Counted from the stretch's first letter, positions 11,615 to 23,480 are shown. The stretch is DNA of 64,000 nt from Nicotiana tabacum (GCF_000715075.1 NC_134082.1:146742948-146806947); one strand, 5' to 3'. Program-made: numbers and translations. The notes: generated from the letters alone by a model not told the origin.

Positions 11615-14600
11615 ATGGGAAGCTTATTGAACCTCATTGATTTTGATCAAGGAGCGATGGCAAGAAAATTTCTTTCAAACAAAAGACATGGCGGTAAGTG
11701 CTTTTCATTCTCTGAAGTTGCATCACGAGCATGATATTGTGGAAGCTGGTAATGATTGCACGGTGTTATCTTGCTACAAAGTTATTTGCTCGAATTAGTG
11801 GTCCTTTTAGACTGTTAGATGAATTGGCAGATCCTGATTTTGGAGCATTTAAGTTTATCAGAATATTGACTAATTTGAGAAAAAGGTGATGATCAAACTA
11901 TTTTACCACACTCTTCTTGTAATCACCCTTTCTCCCTTAAGTTCAAATCCTGAAGCGCAATGGTTTCTGCTACTACTCTTGCAACCATTGCAATATGAAG
12001 AACTTGTTGCAATATCCATATATACATAAGCACTTGATAATAAAGTGAGACAATGGTGATAGTGCGTTGTGGCTCTTTAATCTCTTCTTCTAAAAAACCA
12101 ACTGGAAATATGATGATGCATTCATCTATTGTGCAGGCTTGGATGCTCCTAGAAATAGCATGGAGTTTCCAGTTGAAGCTTCTCAGAGGTTCTGTGCTGG
12201 AGGGGACAACGGACAGGTAAAAGTTTTATTATGTCATGTTTGAATCCTCTTAATTGATGTGGGAATACTCTTAGCATATCGAGCCTTGAAAGAAAAGATG
12301 AGGACATATTTGCATATGATTAAACAGCAATAACCCGTGTGCTAGGATTCTCCAGCCTCATGTAACTATGGTCCTATAGAGTATGCAAATTCAGAATGAC
12401 AAAGAACTTTTACTATGGTCCTAGATTCTCCAGCCTCATATGATTTTGCAAGTTCAGAATGACAAAGAACTCAATGGCTGCTATTACATTTGAGAATTTA
12501 GGAGTTCAGCACTTAGAAGTTCAATTCTTTAGTTCTTCTCTGTGAACATCATGTGTTAACTTTTTAACACTGCGCTTTTCTAATCTTTACAAGTTAGTTG
12601 TTTTCTAGATTCTTGCATCTCAAATCCTTCATGTGTGGTTTTTGTTTCTTTTTTCTACACTTAAATCAATTATTTTTATATGTTGCAAGAATTAGATCAG
12701 GCTTCTGAATTTTCTGGGAGTTTTGAGATGATTCCTTCTCATTTTCATCCACATATTTGAGTGCAGTGCACTTATCACATGATTGACTGGCCAGAAAAGA
12801 ACAGTTATGGGAACGAGGCTCCAATGAAGAAACTGATCAGAGAAGAAATAGCTAGAAGACCAAACACAGGACATAGTGCCCCTAGTGTGGTGGCCCGTCT
12901 AATGGGAGTGGATGCATTACCATTAGATACAAGAAGATCATCAGCAAAGCAGGTCGAGAAAAAGAATGAAATGATAAAAGACAACCGTCCCAAAGAGGAA
13001 TGGTTGAGAAAGGTCTCCGTCGATCATGCAACACAGTCCTCCAGACAGAAAATTTCAAATTCCTCTAACCATGATGAAGCATGTGATTTTGACCGACAGA
13101 GTGACAGCCAAAAACTGAACAAATATAAACCTCGAGAACATCCTCAGGAGGAGGAACTACAAAAGTTTAAGAAAGATTTTGAAGCATGGCAAGCAGCAAG
13201 GTTCAAGGAATGTTCAAAGTTTGTTGAACTTGGCACCAGTCCAAGTCAATGGCTAGCACAACAAAGCCTGAACAAGGAAAAGTTGACTATTTATGCAAAT
13301 TCAATGAGAACCGCAGCTATTGAGAAACCTATAGAGCTTAGAGGGCCAGTAACAGTGAATCCTCAGAAAAGAGGCCTTTTGGAGCATCAGAAAAATATAA
13401 ATGAATTTCCTGCACCTGCACAAAATAAGACCAACTGTGTAAGGGAAGTTACTCCGAACCCCGATCAGCAGCGTCCTCTTACAAGTTCTTACCAGGGACT
13501 TGATGTTTCTTCAGGTCCTACAAAGATTGTAATTCTGAGGCCTTGTCCTGACAGGATGGGAACTAATGAAGAGTCGTGGGCCAGTTCTCCAGGCATTTCT
13601 GAAGACAGGGGTAGTATAGAAGAATTTCTTGAGGAGGTCAAGGAAAGACTGAACTGTGAATTACAAGGAAAGAGTTCCAAAAGGATCACTACTGTCAGAG
13701 GAGGAGGAATTGAGACCCCTTACAGCGAAATGTCACCAGATGCAAAGCAAATAGCTAAATCTATTGCAAAACATGCAAGGGAGAGTGTTACTAGGGACTT
13801 TGAAATAACATTACCTCGATCAGAGTCGACAAGGTCCTATAGAAGTGATATTCAATTTGATGGGACGAGTTCTCCTGAATTCGTCAATAGAGATACAAGG
13901 AGATTTTTGACAGAACGGTTGAGGAATGTCCTCAAGCAAGAAACATCTCACGGTACTCACAGGCTTGCTCGCGGAAGCTCCATATCAACGGTTCTGAATA
14001 AAGAAAAATGCAGTGCTGAAGAAATCAGATACACTTGTAATACGGGAGATAAAGCCACCAACTCTGACAATCTGAAAGATGAAATAGACATGCACAGCAG
14101 ATCTTTCAGACGGGATCCTGGCAACGATGTAATGCTTGAGGAGGACCTATCTCCTAGGAACCTAATTAGATCCTTGTCAGCTCCTGTGTCGGGGACATCA
14201 TTTGGAAAGCTTCTTCTAGAGGATCGACATATGTTGACAGGGGCCCATATTAGAAGAAAACATGAAACTATTGAGAAGGCCACAGGGAATGTCAAAAAAC
14301 GTCAAAAGGAGAAATTCAACCTTAGGCGAAAGGTTTCCAGCTTTAGTTATAGTTTTATACTTAAGGGCAGACTCTTTGGTAGAAAAGTTCATTCTTGGGA
14401 GGAACCACATGGACAAACATACAATCTCATGAAAGATTTTCCAAGTCCACCAACTGGTACACCGAATTTTTATGAAAGACATGTAAGGAGCCTAAATGAT
14501 CATTCTCATTTCTACACTCCCCTAAGAGTTGAAACTAAATATCTGAATGATGCTGATTTGTCATCACACCTAACTATGGATATTATTTTGTTCTAGGAAA

Positions 14601-15803
14601 ATCCCACTGAAGTTCCACCGAGTCCTGCATCTGTATGCAGCAGTGTCAATGAAGAATATTGGAGGCAAACAGACTACTTCACCCCATCATCGACCTCTGA
14701 TGTACATCCACTGGATGATAGCGAGATGCCTCGTGTTTTCAGAGAGATCAGCACTAATTTGAATGGTACTATTAAAAGCTTCCTTAAATGTCCTCAAACA
14801 TGCATTGTTCTTTCTTTCCGGTTCACTATATCATGATCATGTTTTCTGGAAAACACACAAAGCAATTCTAGTCATGTGGTTTGGGCTCATAAAATAATAC
14901 TGTTTGAGCATTGTGCAAACTATGGAAACTTCAGCTGTGATCACATAACATTCTTCTGACAGGACATTTGTCCCTCATCATGTGCTTGAGATAAAATTTT
15001 AAAAAAAAAAATGCATAGATCATATTCCTGGAGTTGTATCTCATTCCCTTCTTTCCCTAACTTAGTGCCTTCCTTGCTTGCATTATAATTGGCTTTACCA
15101 ATTGTTATTACTCTATCTTGAAATTGTAACTGCATGGAACTCTAAAGAAGTTGCTGTTTTTTTTAACATGACAGAGCTAAGGAGGCAACTGAATCAACTA
15201 GATACTTATGACTCTGAGGACACCATGATTGATGAGCAGCCAGTTGAAGAGGAGATGTTGGAGATTGAAGACAAAGCCGAGGCATACATTAGAGACCTGC
15301 TTGTTGCTTCTGGTTTATATGATGGTTCGCGTGATAAATATATATCAAGATGGGATCCACTTGGAAAGCCTATAAGCAACCAAGTTTTTGAAGAAGCAGA
15401 AAAATCATACATACAAAAAACAAAGGATGAAGAAGGGTATACAGAAGATCAGTTACAGAGGATAAATCACAAGTTATTGTGTGACTTACTGAATGAAGCA
15501 CTTCCAAGTGTACTTGGAGGGGCTTCCACAATGTCTCGGTTCATGAAAAGTGCTGTTCGTCCTATTCCACGACCTCCTCAGGGAAAGAAGTTACTTGAAC
15601 GCGTGTGGGAAATAGTTGGTGTTTATGTTTACCCTCCATGGGATAGAACATCTCAATCCCTGGACAATATAGTGGACAGGGACTTGAAGTCCACCCCTTG
15701 GTCCGGATTGGTGGATGAAGATGTTAATGCTCTAGGTAAAGATATGGAATGCCAGATTATTGGTGACCTTATTCGAGAAATGGTCCAGGATATGTTGTTA
15801 TAA
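11615..15803 (+). CDS. TRM-family protein (VARLMG motif, DUF4378)
   Basis: Five coding exons fit GT-AG rules and keep frame: 11615-11693, 12137-12216, 12767-14482, 14597-14765, 15175-15803, giving 890 residues. The start MGSLLNLIDFDQG is the first ATG after the leader acceptor. The motif SVVARLMGVDALP (about residues 93-105) is the DUF3741/VARLMGL signature, and the last ~180 residues, ending SGLVDEDVNALGKDMECQII and a short tail, match DUF4378. The long middle is charged, Ser-rich and probably disordered. TRM (TON1 recruiting motif) proteins link TON1 and PP2A to microtubules and shape division planes and cell growth. The N-terminus (LSNKRHGGLDAPRNSMEF) suggests a TRM19-like member, by memory only. 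It looks intact. Reading through the third donor gives an early stop at 14596. Confidence 0.88.
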
Positions 15804-16383
15804 TCTTTTTTTTCTCTTCCTCTACTTCTTTTTATTCTTTAGTTTGACCACTTTTATGAAGTTTTGGAACTTCTGAGTGGCCGGGGCATAAGACATGTAA
15901 AATGTTTATCTGCCCAAGTGTGTTTGATTTACAGAAATTTTTATGTGCAGGCTTTCTAGTGTTGGATACATTTGTTCATAATATATGGCTTGATCTGGCG
16001 GTACTCAATGTACATTATTAGACTTAGGTTTAATGGTTTATTCATTCGATAAATCAGTTTTGTTTGTTATAATGTCATTATACAGCATTCAGAAAGTGTG
16101 AAATCTCACTTTGTATGCTACCTCTACTTCTAATAACTCTTTTATTTTCTTTACTTTATCTTGTTTATTTTGTATTTACAAAATGGAGTAGATTCTACAG
16201 TTTAGCATACCATAACATGCTCTGAAAATTTACGTGCTTCTAATACATTGTAAAATGAATGCAAGCTTCATTGTCTGAACCTGATTGATTTTGATCATCG
16301 CACCAGGTGCTACCGTGGTAGCAATAGAGGTCAAGTGGTCACACGAGAAAAGAGATCAAATGGCAATGCAAGGTCATACGTCC
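15804..16383 (+). other. 3' untranslated and flanking region of the TRM gene
   Basis: T-rich sequence directly after the stop, with several near-AATAAA strings and no further exon that I can support. A MITE (16384-16762) begins about 580 bases after the stop, so it lies in or just beyond the 3' flank. Confidence 0.5.
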
Positions 16384-16762
16384 GGGGCGGATCCAGCCTA
16401 TTCCCATGAATCCAGTAGCTTTTGCATATTCCGCAATAGCGGATTCAAGATTTTAAAGTTGCGCGTGCTCACTGATAAAAATTTTGAAAGGAGAGGAAAG
16501 ATGAGTTTAGTTATGAGTGCTCGCTCAATATTTATCTAAATATTTTTGTAATTACCTATACAAATTTACTAAATCTTATCAAAGATAACGGGTGCTTGAG
16601 CATCCAAAAATAACATGTAAATTCGCCATTGATATTCCATGTATATGTATTAAAAAATCCACTAAATATCCACAAATATTTTATTGTGAACCCAGTTACT
16701 TATTGTATATTTACTTAAGGTAGCTTTAAGAACCCATAAACAGTAAATTCTGGATCCGCCTC
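16384..16762. mobile_element. Complete MITE with 10-bp direct flanks
   Basis: The ends GGGGCGGATCCAG and CTGGATCCGCCTC are inverted repeats, 12 of 13 matching. The element is flanked on both sides by TCATACGTCC (16374-16383 and 16763-16772), an exact 10-bp direct repeat. The 379-bp body is AT-rich with no coding capacity. Ends of this family elsewhere in the window carry 8-bp duplications, which would suit hAT; a 10-bp duplication also fits Mutator-type elements, so the superfamily is open. Confidence 0.85.
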
Positions 16763-17159
16763 TCATACGTCCATTTGGCTTCTCACGGAGTAAAGTTCAC
16801 ATCCAAACATCTGACTCGAAAATGGGAGTAGCCCCATCAAGCTCCGGCGATAGTGTTGTATTTTGGGCCGGGCCCGGGCCTTCGTGGGCCAAACGGGCCG
16901 GGCTTCGTGGGCCTGGGCTCTGGCGGTCCCGGGCTTCGTGGGCTCAACGGGTGGAACCGGCCCGTGACGGGCCTAAGCCCACATGGTCCTGGGCTTAACG
17001 GGTTGGGCTTCGCGGGCCTAGCGGTTTTTTTTTTTAAGGCAATTTCTTGTAGTATCATGGGTATATTAAAAATATATATGTAGTATATATGTAGATCTAA
17101 TTATTAAAGTGCTTGACGAAAAAGAAAAATAACAAAACAATAGTAAAACACTAAATTGT

Positions 17160-17635
17160 CATGCATAATATATTGTCTTGTAGTATATATATTGTATCTT
17201 ATGTATATATATTATAACTTATTACTTATATATTTTCTTGTAGTATATATTGTATGTTATGTATATATATTCTCTTATATATTTTTTTGTAGTATATATT
17301 GTATCTTATGTATATATATTCTCTTATATATTTTCTTGTAGTATATATATTGTATCTTATGTATATATATTCTCTTATATATTTTCTTGTAGTATATATA
17401 TTGTATCTTATGTATATATATTCTCTTATATATTTTCTTGTAGTATATATATTGTATCTTATGTATATATATTCTCTTATATATTTTCTTGTAGTATATA
17501 TTGTATCTTATGTATATATATTCTCTTATATATTTTCTTGTAGTATATATATTGTATCTTATGTATATATATTCTCTTATATATTTTCTTGTAGTATATA
17601 TTGTATGTTATGTATATATTGTAGCTTATAAATAA
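17160..17635. repeat. 49-51 bp tandem minisatellite, about nine units
   Basis: Units of the type TATATTTTCTTGTAGTATAT followed by ATTGTATCTTATGTATATAT repeat about nine times, varying in length only by one TA dinucleotide (49 or 51 bp). The array lies between the left hAT end and the transposase gene, where the C-terminal coding part should be. Open frames of up to 110 residues across it are repeat artefacts (Tyr-Ile-Phe periodic peptides). Confidence 0.9.
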
Positions 17636-17849
17636 TTCTAAGTAAAGACAAAGAAATATTGCGAAAAGATATTCAAGGGTAGAAGCAATAAATTTTATTA
17701 CCAAAAATGGCATATCTTTCTTAGTCATCCTTCCCCCAATGGAATGAGCACAACAAGGTACTAATACCACCATTAGAAGGAAAAAAAACTAAGGAAGATG
17801 TGCCAAAATACAAGTTACATATTAGTCTATGTATTATCTCTAACAAATC

Positions 17850-19796
17850 TCATAAATCCTTCAAGGTTCGGAGGAGGTTGCGTTGGTGGTGGTGGAAAAG
17901 AAGCTTGTTCATCACCACTTCCGGGCGAAGCCGAATCCTCCCAATTTCCTCATTTGAAAGATCTAAAGCCTTATAAATATTCGAATACCAAAAATGAGGA
18001 CCTCCCAATTTCATTGTAGGATTTAACATTGCAGCAACACCATAAATAGGAGGGATAGGAAAAAAATATTTTTTAAACTTTTGTTTCATTTCATTTATAG
18101 CAAGTTCATAAATGTCCCCACCCTCACCAAATTCAACAAACAAATCAGATAGTGCTGCAATATAAACTAAACAGTTTGAAATAGTAGGATAATATTGCCC
18201 AGAAAATGCATTTGTAGCAATTTGAAAATGTTCTAAAAAATCTAAAAGAATTTTAACATTCGTCCAATCTTGAGTAGTAAGCATTTCATCATCATCCTCA
18301 CCACCTACCCGAGAATTAAACGTTGCATTAATTGGGTTTCTATATTCATATGCAACTACTAAACTTTCGTACATACAATTCCATCTAGTCGGGCAAGGTT
18401 TAGGAACTTTTCTTTCTCTAAGGCCATATTCATCACATTTTTTAAAATACTCTCTAAGTCTACTTCTACGGTTTGAATAAAAAAGCCAATTAAGAGTCAT
18501 TCTAACCTTTTCAATTTCTATGTTTAAAATTCGCATACCATCACCGACAATTAAATGATAAATATGACAAATACATCTAACATGGAAAATATTAGTAAAT
18601 GCAGGATTTAGTGTTGTTGTAAGCATGCCTATAGCACTAGTGTTACTAGAAGCATTATCCATAGAAATTGCCATTATTTTATCGCTAAAGCAAAAATATC
18701 TACAAATATCTGCAACAGTGTTAGCTATAAACTTACCTGTGTGACGCGAATTAATTATTCTATATGCAATTATGCGTTTTTGCATTATCCATTCCTCATC
18801 TATCCAATGACTTGTAACAGTTAGATAATCACAATCATTATCATTTCTACCAATATCAGTAGTAATAGAAATCCGATTAGGTATATGAGTAAATAAATAC
18901 CGAAAATATTGTTCATATTCATGTTTGAATTTATAAATATCACTCTTAACTGTTGCGCGAGGCCAACCTTTATAAGTAGGATTAAAAACTCTTCTAATAT
19001 AATGAACCCAATTAGGATTAGAAGCAAAAGTATAAGGTAAGCACATAACAGTAATCATCTTTGCTAATTCTTCACGATCTCTATTTGGATCGTAATATAA
19101 AATACCTCCGGTGACAGTGTTAATTCCTGGTTGAACTAGATTTGAACCTGTACTAGGGTTAACCGCAGAATCTACACTTGTCTCCTCTAGCTGCGCTTTC
19201 ATTTGAAAAAATCTAGCCTTATCTCTAGGGTGTGTTTTTATGTGCCTAGTCAAACTACCCGTGCCGCTACGGTCTCCAGTATATTTATGCGCCATTAATT
19301 TCCCACAAGTTTTACACTTAGCCTTATTTTGTTCTCTTACTTGAGTAAAAAAAATTCCAAACTAATGATGTTTCTAGACATTTAGCAGGTTCTTTATTAA
19401 AAGTAGGAGTTTCTACAGGTGGGTCGACCGGTGCATCAGTTGGGTTATTAAGAGGACTAGTAGGTGTATCATCTAAATCCGGTGCTTGGGTTTCATCATC
19501 ATCCTCATTTTCCTCATTATTTTCTAAGATAGTTTCATTAGGATAAAGAGCATTCATAATTTCATCATCTAATCTTTCACCTGGTGCAACATTATGGTAA
19601 AATTCACTATCGGTAAATTGAAAACAAGGGTGATCACTATCAAGAATTAAAGAAGGAGGAGGACGTCTAGGTTGGCGACTACTTTCAACTTGCTTATCTT
19701 TTCTAGGTCGGGGAGCCGGGGGAAGGGTAGTTGGTTGACCACTACTTTCACCAAATATTTTCCTTTACCAAATATTTTTTTCAAAGAAAATGTCAT
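17850..19796 (-). pseudogene. hAT transposase (BED zinc finger, RICESLEEPER-like), broken
   Basis: The probable start is at 19796 (MTFSLKK). A 17-bp local duplication near 19755-19775 shifts the frame. The acidic Pro-rich part and the BED finger follow; the finger (KCKTCGKLMAHKYTGDRSGT) is separated from its N-terminal half by one extra T in an eight-base run at 19347-19354. The core at 19295-17850 shows ITTDIGRND, ISMDNASSNTSAI, HVRCICHIYHLI and CPTRWNCMYE, the order seen in plant hAT transposases, with Asp residues at catalytic places. The C-terminal hATC dimerisation region is absent: the frame ends at a TAG after LLRTLKDL, just before the minisatellite. It cannot act alone. The homopolymer change could also be a sequencing error. 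Confidence 0.88.
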
Positions 19797-20914
19797 ATTA
19801 ATTATAATTATGCAATCTAAATCACACAAAAATATATTCTTAAAACGTAAGAGTTGAAACGAGTTTACCGGATTGCCGAACAACTTCTTAAAAATTGAAA
19901 ATCGTTGAACACTTGAAAACTTCAATTCAACAACTTCACAATTTTTCACGAAATTTCAACAATATATTAAGTAATTGTAGTAGAGAGATTGAGAGATATT
20001 AATGAATTGGTGAATAAAAATGAAAGAATGAGGGGGTATTTATAGTTGAGAAATGGGGAAAAGTGTAATTATATAAAGTTTGGAGGCCAAATGGCCATTT
20101 TCTAAACTACCAAACGGTCAAAAAAAGCCCCAAACGGCTACTTTTTAAATATGGTCGTTGGGCTGGTTTTTTTTAAAAAAAAATTAAAATTATAGTCGTT
20201 AGGCCCGCTAGGCCCGCTAGGCCCGCTGGGCCCGGACCAGGCCCACCAGCCGGTCCCGGGCTCGTGGGCTTACCAAAGAAGACCAGCCCGCCTCGGGCTT
20301 TAAGAGACCACCAGGACTGGCCCACCAGGCCCGTCAGGCCCGTTAAGACCGCGGGCCCGGTCCTGTCCAGTTCGGGACCGGCCCACAGTGCAGCATTACC
20401 GGCGAAAAGGCAAGACCCAATTTTGTCTCTTTACTTCCAGGAAGATTAAGATTTATATTATGACCATTGCTCCTGTCAAAAAAACAAAAAAAGGATTGGA
20501 CAAAGACCAAAAGTTGGGTAATGGTTCACAATCTTAGGTTTCTTAGGAGAGTTGCAAATCATAAGCTGGCGTTCCATGCTTAGCCAACAGGTCCGATCAA
20601 AAGCTACTCAAAATAACGTTGCAAATCAAAGTTGGACATGGACACCTAATCTTTATTTTCTTAGGCATTGGAAAATATATTTGGACTCACATGACTTCAA
20701 CTAGCCGGAAGAACAAATTTTCAGCATCATAGGGCATTTGCATCTATACCCACTTTTTGTATCACGTTTTAACTTGTGCTCGATTTGAAAAAAAATTGCA
20801 AGCGTACCCGCTTTTTCGCATAACTTCAGCATACGGGGCTGAAGTAGCAAAAGGCAATCACGCAAAACTTCAGCATTTTAGTAGACGGGCCTGAAGTAGC
20901 AAGTGTGTTGAACC

Positions 20915-21040
20915 AAGTGTGCTGAAATTTTTGTTTTGTAACTGGTGAACTTAGAGCTGAAGTTTTTGTTTTGTAACTAGCGAACTTCAGTTTTTTGTTT
21001 TTGTAACTGGCGAAAAGTTTTTGTTTTGTAACTGGCGAAG
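20915..21040. repeat. Short direct repeats (about 27 bp)
   Basis: Several copies of a unit containing TTTTTGTTTTGTAACT(A/G)GCG(A) lie here, and one more flanks the LINE on the other side (22417-22442). They form the local target of the LINE. Confidence 0.7.
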
Positions 21041-22416
21041 TTTTTTTTTTTTTTTGGCAATCCGCTAGGCAAGTGCCTAGGGCTAGTTTTTTATTAATAG
21101 AAGAAAAGAAAAATACAACAAATAGGAAAAGTACAAATAAGGGGGACAATAGCATCGGTATTGTTACCCATATGCCTTGGCTATATAATCACTCTTCTGC
21201 GCCTCACATTGCCTATGACAGCCTCATGTAGAGGATTCATGGTGTAGCGGCCTGCAAAGTCTCACGAGGGCATATAATCTTATAGCCGTGTGGATAATTT
21301 CCAAAGGCATAGGACCAAGGAAACACAAACCCTGCTAAATCTTACCTTACTAATCCTATTGAGGTATAAAAAACATCACCTACTAGCATGCATGTAAAAA
21401 ATAAGAACTAGAAAGTACCAAATATTCAATGATCATCACAGAGTTTATAACATAGTCTGTGATGATATTACAAATGAGTATACTAATATAATGGTAGAAT
21501 AAAATGATGAAGGAATTAAAATGTTGTCCCTTCTTGTCCGAACTTGTAATTTCTTCAAGTTGTAATTCTTTTTCATCACAACCCACCAATTCTTCAAGAT
21601 GTATTCAAAAATCATGATTTCTTTTTTGAACGATTGAACTTTGTAGATGTAGTTGGGGCAACCTTCTTTTGTTTGGCAACTCTCATTGGAGGTCGCCTAA
21701 TATTTAAAAAATTACTGACCTTGTCGTCCCAACTATTTTTCCGTGTATGTGCCTTCTTTATTTTTCCACTATGCATAGGTGATAGGTCACCTTTTCTTGA
21801 TACCTCTGCCCGACATTGATTTAAGATATCATCTTCCTCCCCTTCTTCATATATATCTCTACCTACCAATAGTGGATTTGGCATGTCTTGAGAAACACCC
21901 TGAGTCATCAATGTATTGCCAGCTTGTGCAGTAACCAGACTTGCCTTACTTTGTTGTGATTTGTTCATGCTCATATTCTCATCATCAGTGCTTGAAATAA
22001 CATGATTTAAAGCTTTTTTAGGATCAGAACTTACCATTGCATCCAAAAGTTGTCTTTCGTCTAACAAAATAACTGGAGCAGTGGTTACGAGCTGTTGCTG
22101 CCCAACCTGTGAAATTGTTACTGTTTTGCAATCACCAGTAGGAGTCCTAGCTGTAGCGTTTGGATCATTTTGTTGCTGCTGTTCAATAGGACTTGTATGG
22201 ATACCTGACGTGGCCTGTTTGGTCAATGTTACACCTATATGAGTTGCAGCTGGTGTACCTCGCCTTGTAGATGTTCTTGCAGTAACACTTGTTGTCACAG
22301 TTTGGAACTGCCCAGATGTTGGTGTTCCTGTTTTTGTTCGATCACCATTAGGCTTTGTGTTTGAGGTGTTGGGATTAATTTGCTGCTGTTGCACAGTAGT
22401 TGTAGGTGTTGAGCTG
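21041..22416 (-). mobile_element. LINE fragment with poly(A), internally deleted
   Basis: A T15 run at 21041-21055 is the poly(A) tail of a minus-strand element; before it comes a LINE-like 3' end (ATTAATAAAAAACTAGCCC on the minus strand). The other limit is set by a 25-bp near-identical flank (21016-21040 and 22418-22442, one mismatch). That flank could be a target duplication or two units of the pre-existing 27-bp repeat. Only an ORF1-like frame and the 3' untranslated part are present. No endonuclease or reverse transcriptase motif is visible between them, so the copy is truncated at 5' and deleted internally. Confidence 0.65.
21612..22415 (-). pseudogene. LINE ORF1-like C-terminal fragment
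   Basis: An open frame of at least 260 residues enters from the truncated 5' end with no ATG of its own. It is rich in Thr, Gln and Asn, then acidic (VGRDIYEEGEEDDILNQC), then basic (KKAHTRKNSWDDKVSNF, RRPPMRVAKQKK), and ends KFNRSKKKS. I associate this type of tail with the protein upstream of endonuclease in Solanaceae LINEs, but without a search this is a weak assignment. A host gene is less likely because the frame is bounded by LINE sequence and has no start. Confidence 0.45.
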
Positions 22417-22919
22417 AAGTTTTTGTTTTGTAACTAGCGAAGTTTTTATTTTGAAGTTATTTAGTTAACCTAGATACTAATAACTCCTTTGATTTTGCTT
22501 CGTGTTGATGAGTACTATCTTCTCCGGATTGTGATGATTTCGTAGCAACAATTTTCTTGTGATATCAAATTGACTCGTCTGTATTATTTATTGCTCTTAA
22601 TTAAGCCCCAAGTCTCTGCATAATAATCAGAGTTTGGGAAAACGGCATATACTACTCTAATAGAGAAACGGACGAAGCACAAAATTTATACCATTATATG
22701 CTGTTTCATTTAGAAGGATATCCAGTTGTAATGAATCCAATATATTTTCTGCTTAGTTGAGATTCTCCTGTATATGATTCGAGAGAGTTGCAAAGCAAGC
22801 AGGAGGAGAAAGAGGACCGAAGTTATTTAAAAAGTGGGTACAAGTTAAAAGTTTTTAAAAAAATAGGTATAGGTTAAATGTGGGCGACCAAATAAGGCAC
22901 CCCGTGCAATTTTTACGAT

Positions 22920-23268
22920 TAGGGGTGGCAAACGGACGAGTCGGGTACGGGGTCTACAACGGATAAAAATTCGATCCGATCCATATTTATACGGATAGAA
23001 AATAGGTTAACCGACGGATAATATGGATATCCATATTATTCATAGCTTCTTGGATATGATTACTTTTGAGAGGATTTTATTGATTCCCAAACTTGAGGAG
23101 CCTCAATTTGAGCAAATATAAAAATTAAACTCATTGATTATCCATTGTTTAGGTGGATAATATGAAAATCCATATTTGATCCATTTTTAAAAAGTTTATT
23201 ATCTAACTCATATTTTAGCAGATAATATGGATAAATAACTATTTTTTTAATCCCTTTTGCCACCACTA
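22920..23268. mobile_element. hAT-type MITE (TAGGGGTGGCAAA ends)
   Basis: The left end TAGGGGTGGCAAACGG and the right end TTTTGCCACCACTA form an inverted repeat with one mismatch in the first 13 bases. The interior has many GGATAATATGGAT units in both orientations. This end sequence is widespread among plant hAT MITEs. I see no clear 8-bp duplication. Confidence 0.7.
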
Positions 23269-23270
23269 AT

Positions 23271-23449
23271 ATGATTCCACATCAAAGCGAGACAAAATTC
23301 TCTCCTTTTTTCTTCTTCAAAAGAATTTGATTTATAAAAAATGCCACCCCTCTCCTAATTAATTTCCAACAATACCAATATTATTATTATCAATGGGTTT
23401 TGTGTTTTTCAATACAGAAGGAATAATTTTCAGAGTAAGAGGATAGCTT

Positions 23450-23480
<31 letters not shown>

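Larger units (their letters stand above)
16851..20398 (-). mobile_element. hAT transposon with flanking duplication, defective
   Basis: The ends are imperfect inverted repeats: TAGTGTTGTATTTTGGGCCGG on the left, and TAATGCTGCACTGTGGGCCGG when the right end is read on the minus strand. Both are flanked by CCGGCGA (16844-16850 and 20399-20405), a 7-bp direct repeat that may be an 8-bp hAT duplication with one change. About 180 bp at each end is GC-rich and full of GGGCC and GGCCC units, likely subterminal transposase sites. Inside are a broken BED/hAT transposase gene on the minus strand and a 49-51 bp minisatellite. Total length is 3548 bp. Confidence 0.85.
20735..22905. mobile_element. Possible large inverted-repeat element hosting a LINE
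   Basis: The left part (about 20745-20850: ACCCACTTTTTGTATCACG, GCGTACCCGCTTTTTCGC, AACTTCAGC) reappears in reverse orientation on the right (about 22815-22900: GAAGTTATTTAAAAAGTGGG, GTACAAGTTAAAAG). The match is imperfect over about 100 bp. A LINE occupies most of the interior. I could not find a target duplication, so limits are approximate. Confidence 0.4.

Noticed and set aside
14216..14482. Minus-strand open frames across the third TRM exon
   Set aside because: They are shadows of the long coding exon on the + strand and contain no motif.
16853..17083. Gly/Pro-rich frames on both strands, collagen-like in look
   Set aside because: They arise from GGGCC repeats at the hAT end; both strands give similar low-complexity peptides.
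17156..17631. Regular direct repeats that could suggest a CRISPR array or a repetitive membrane protein
   Set aside because: Units are contiguous with no unique spacers, the context is a plant hAT element, and the peptides simply follow the 49-51 bp period.
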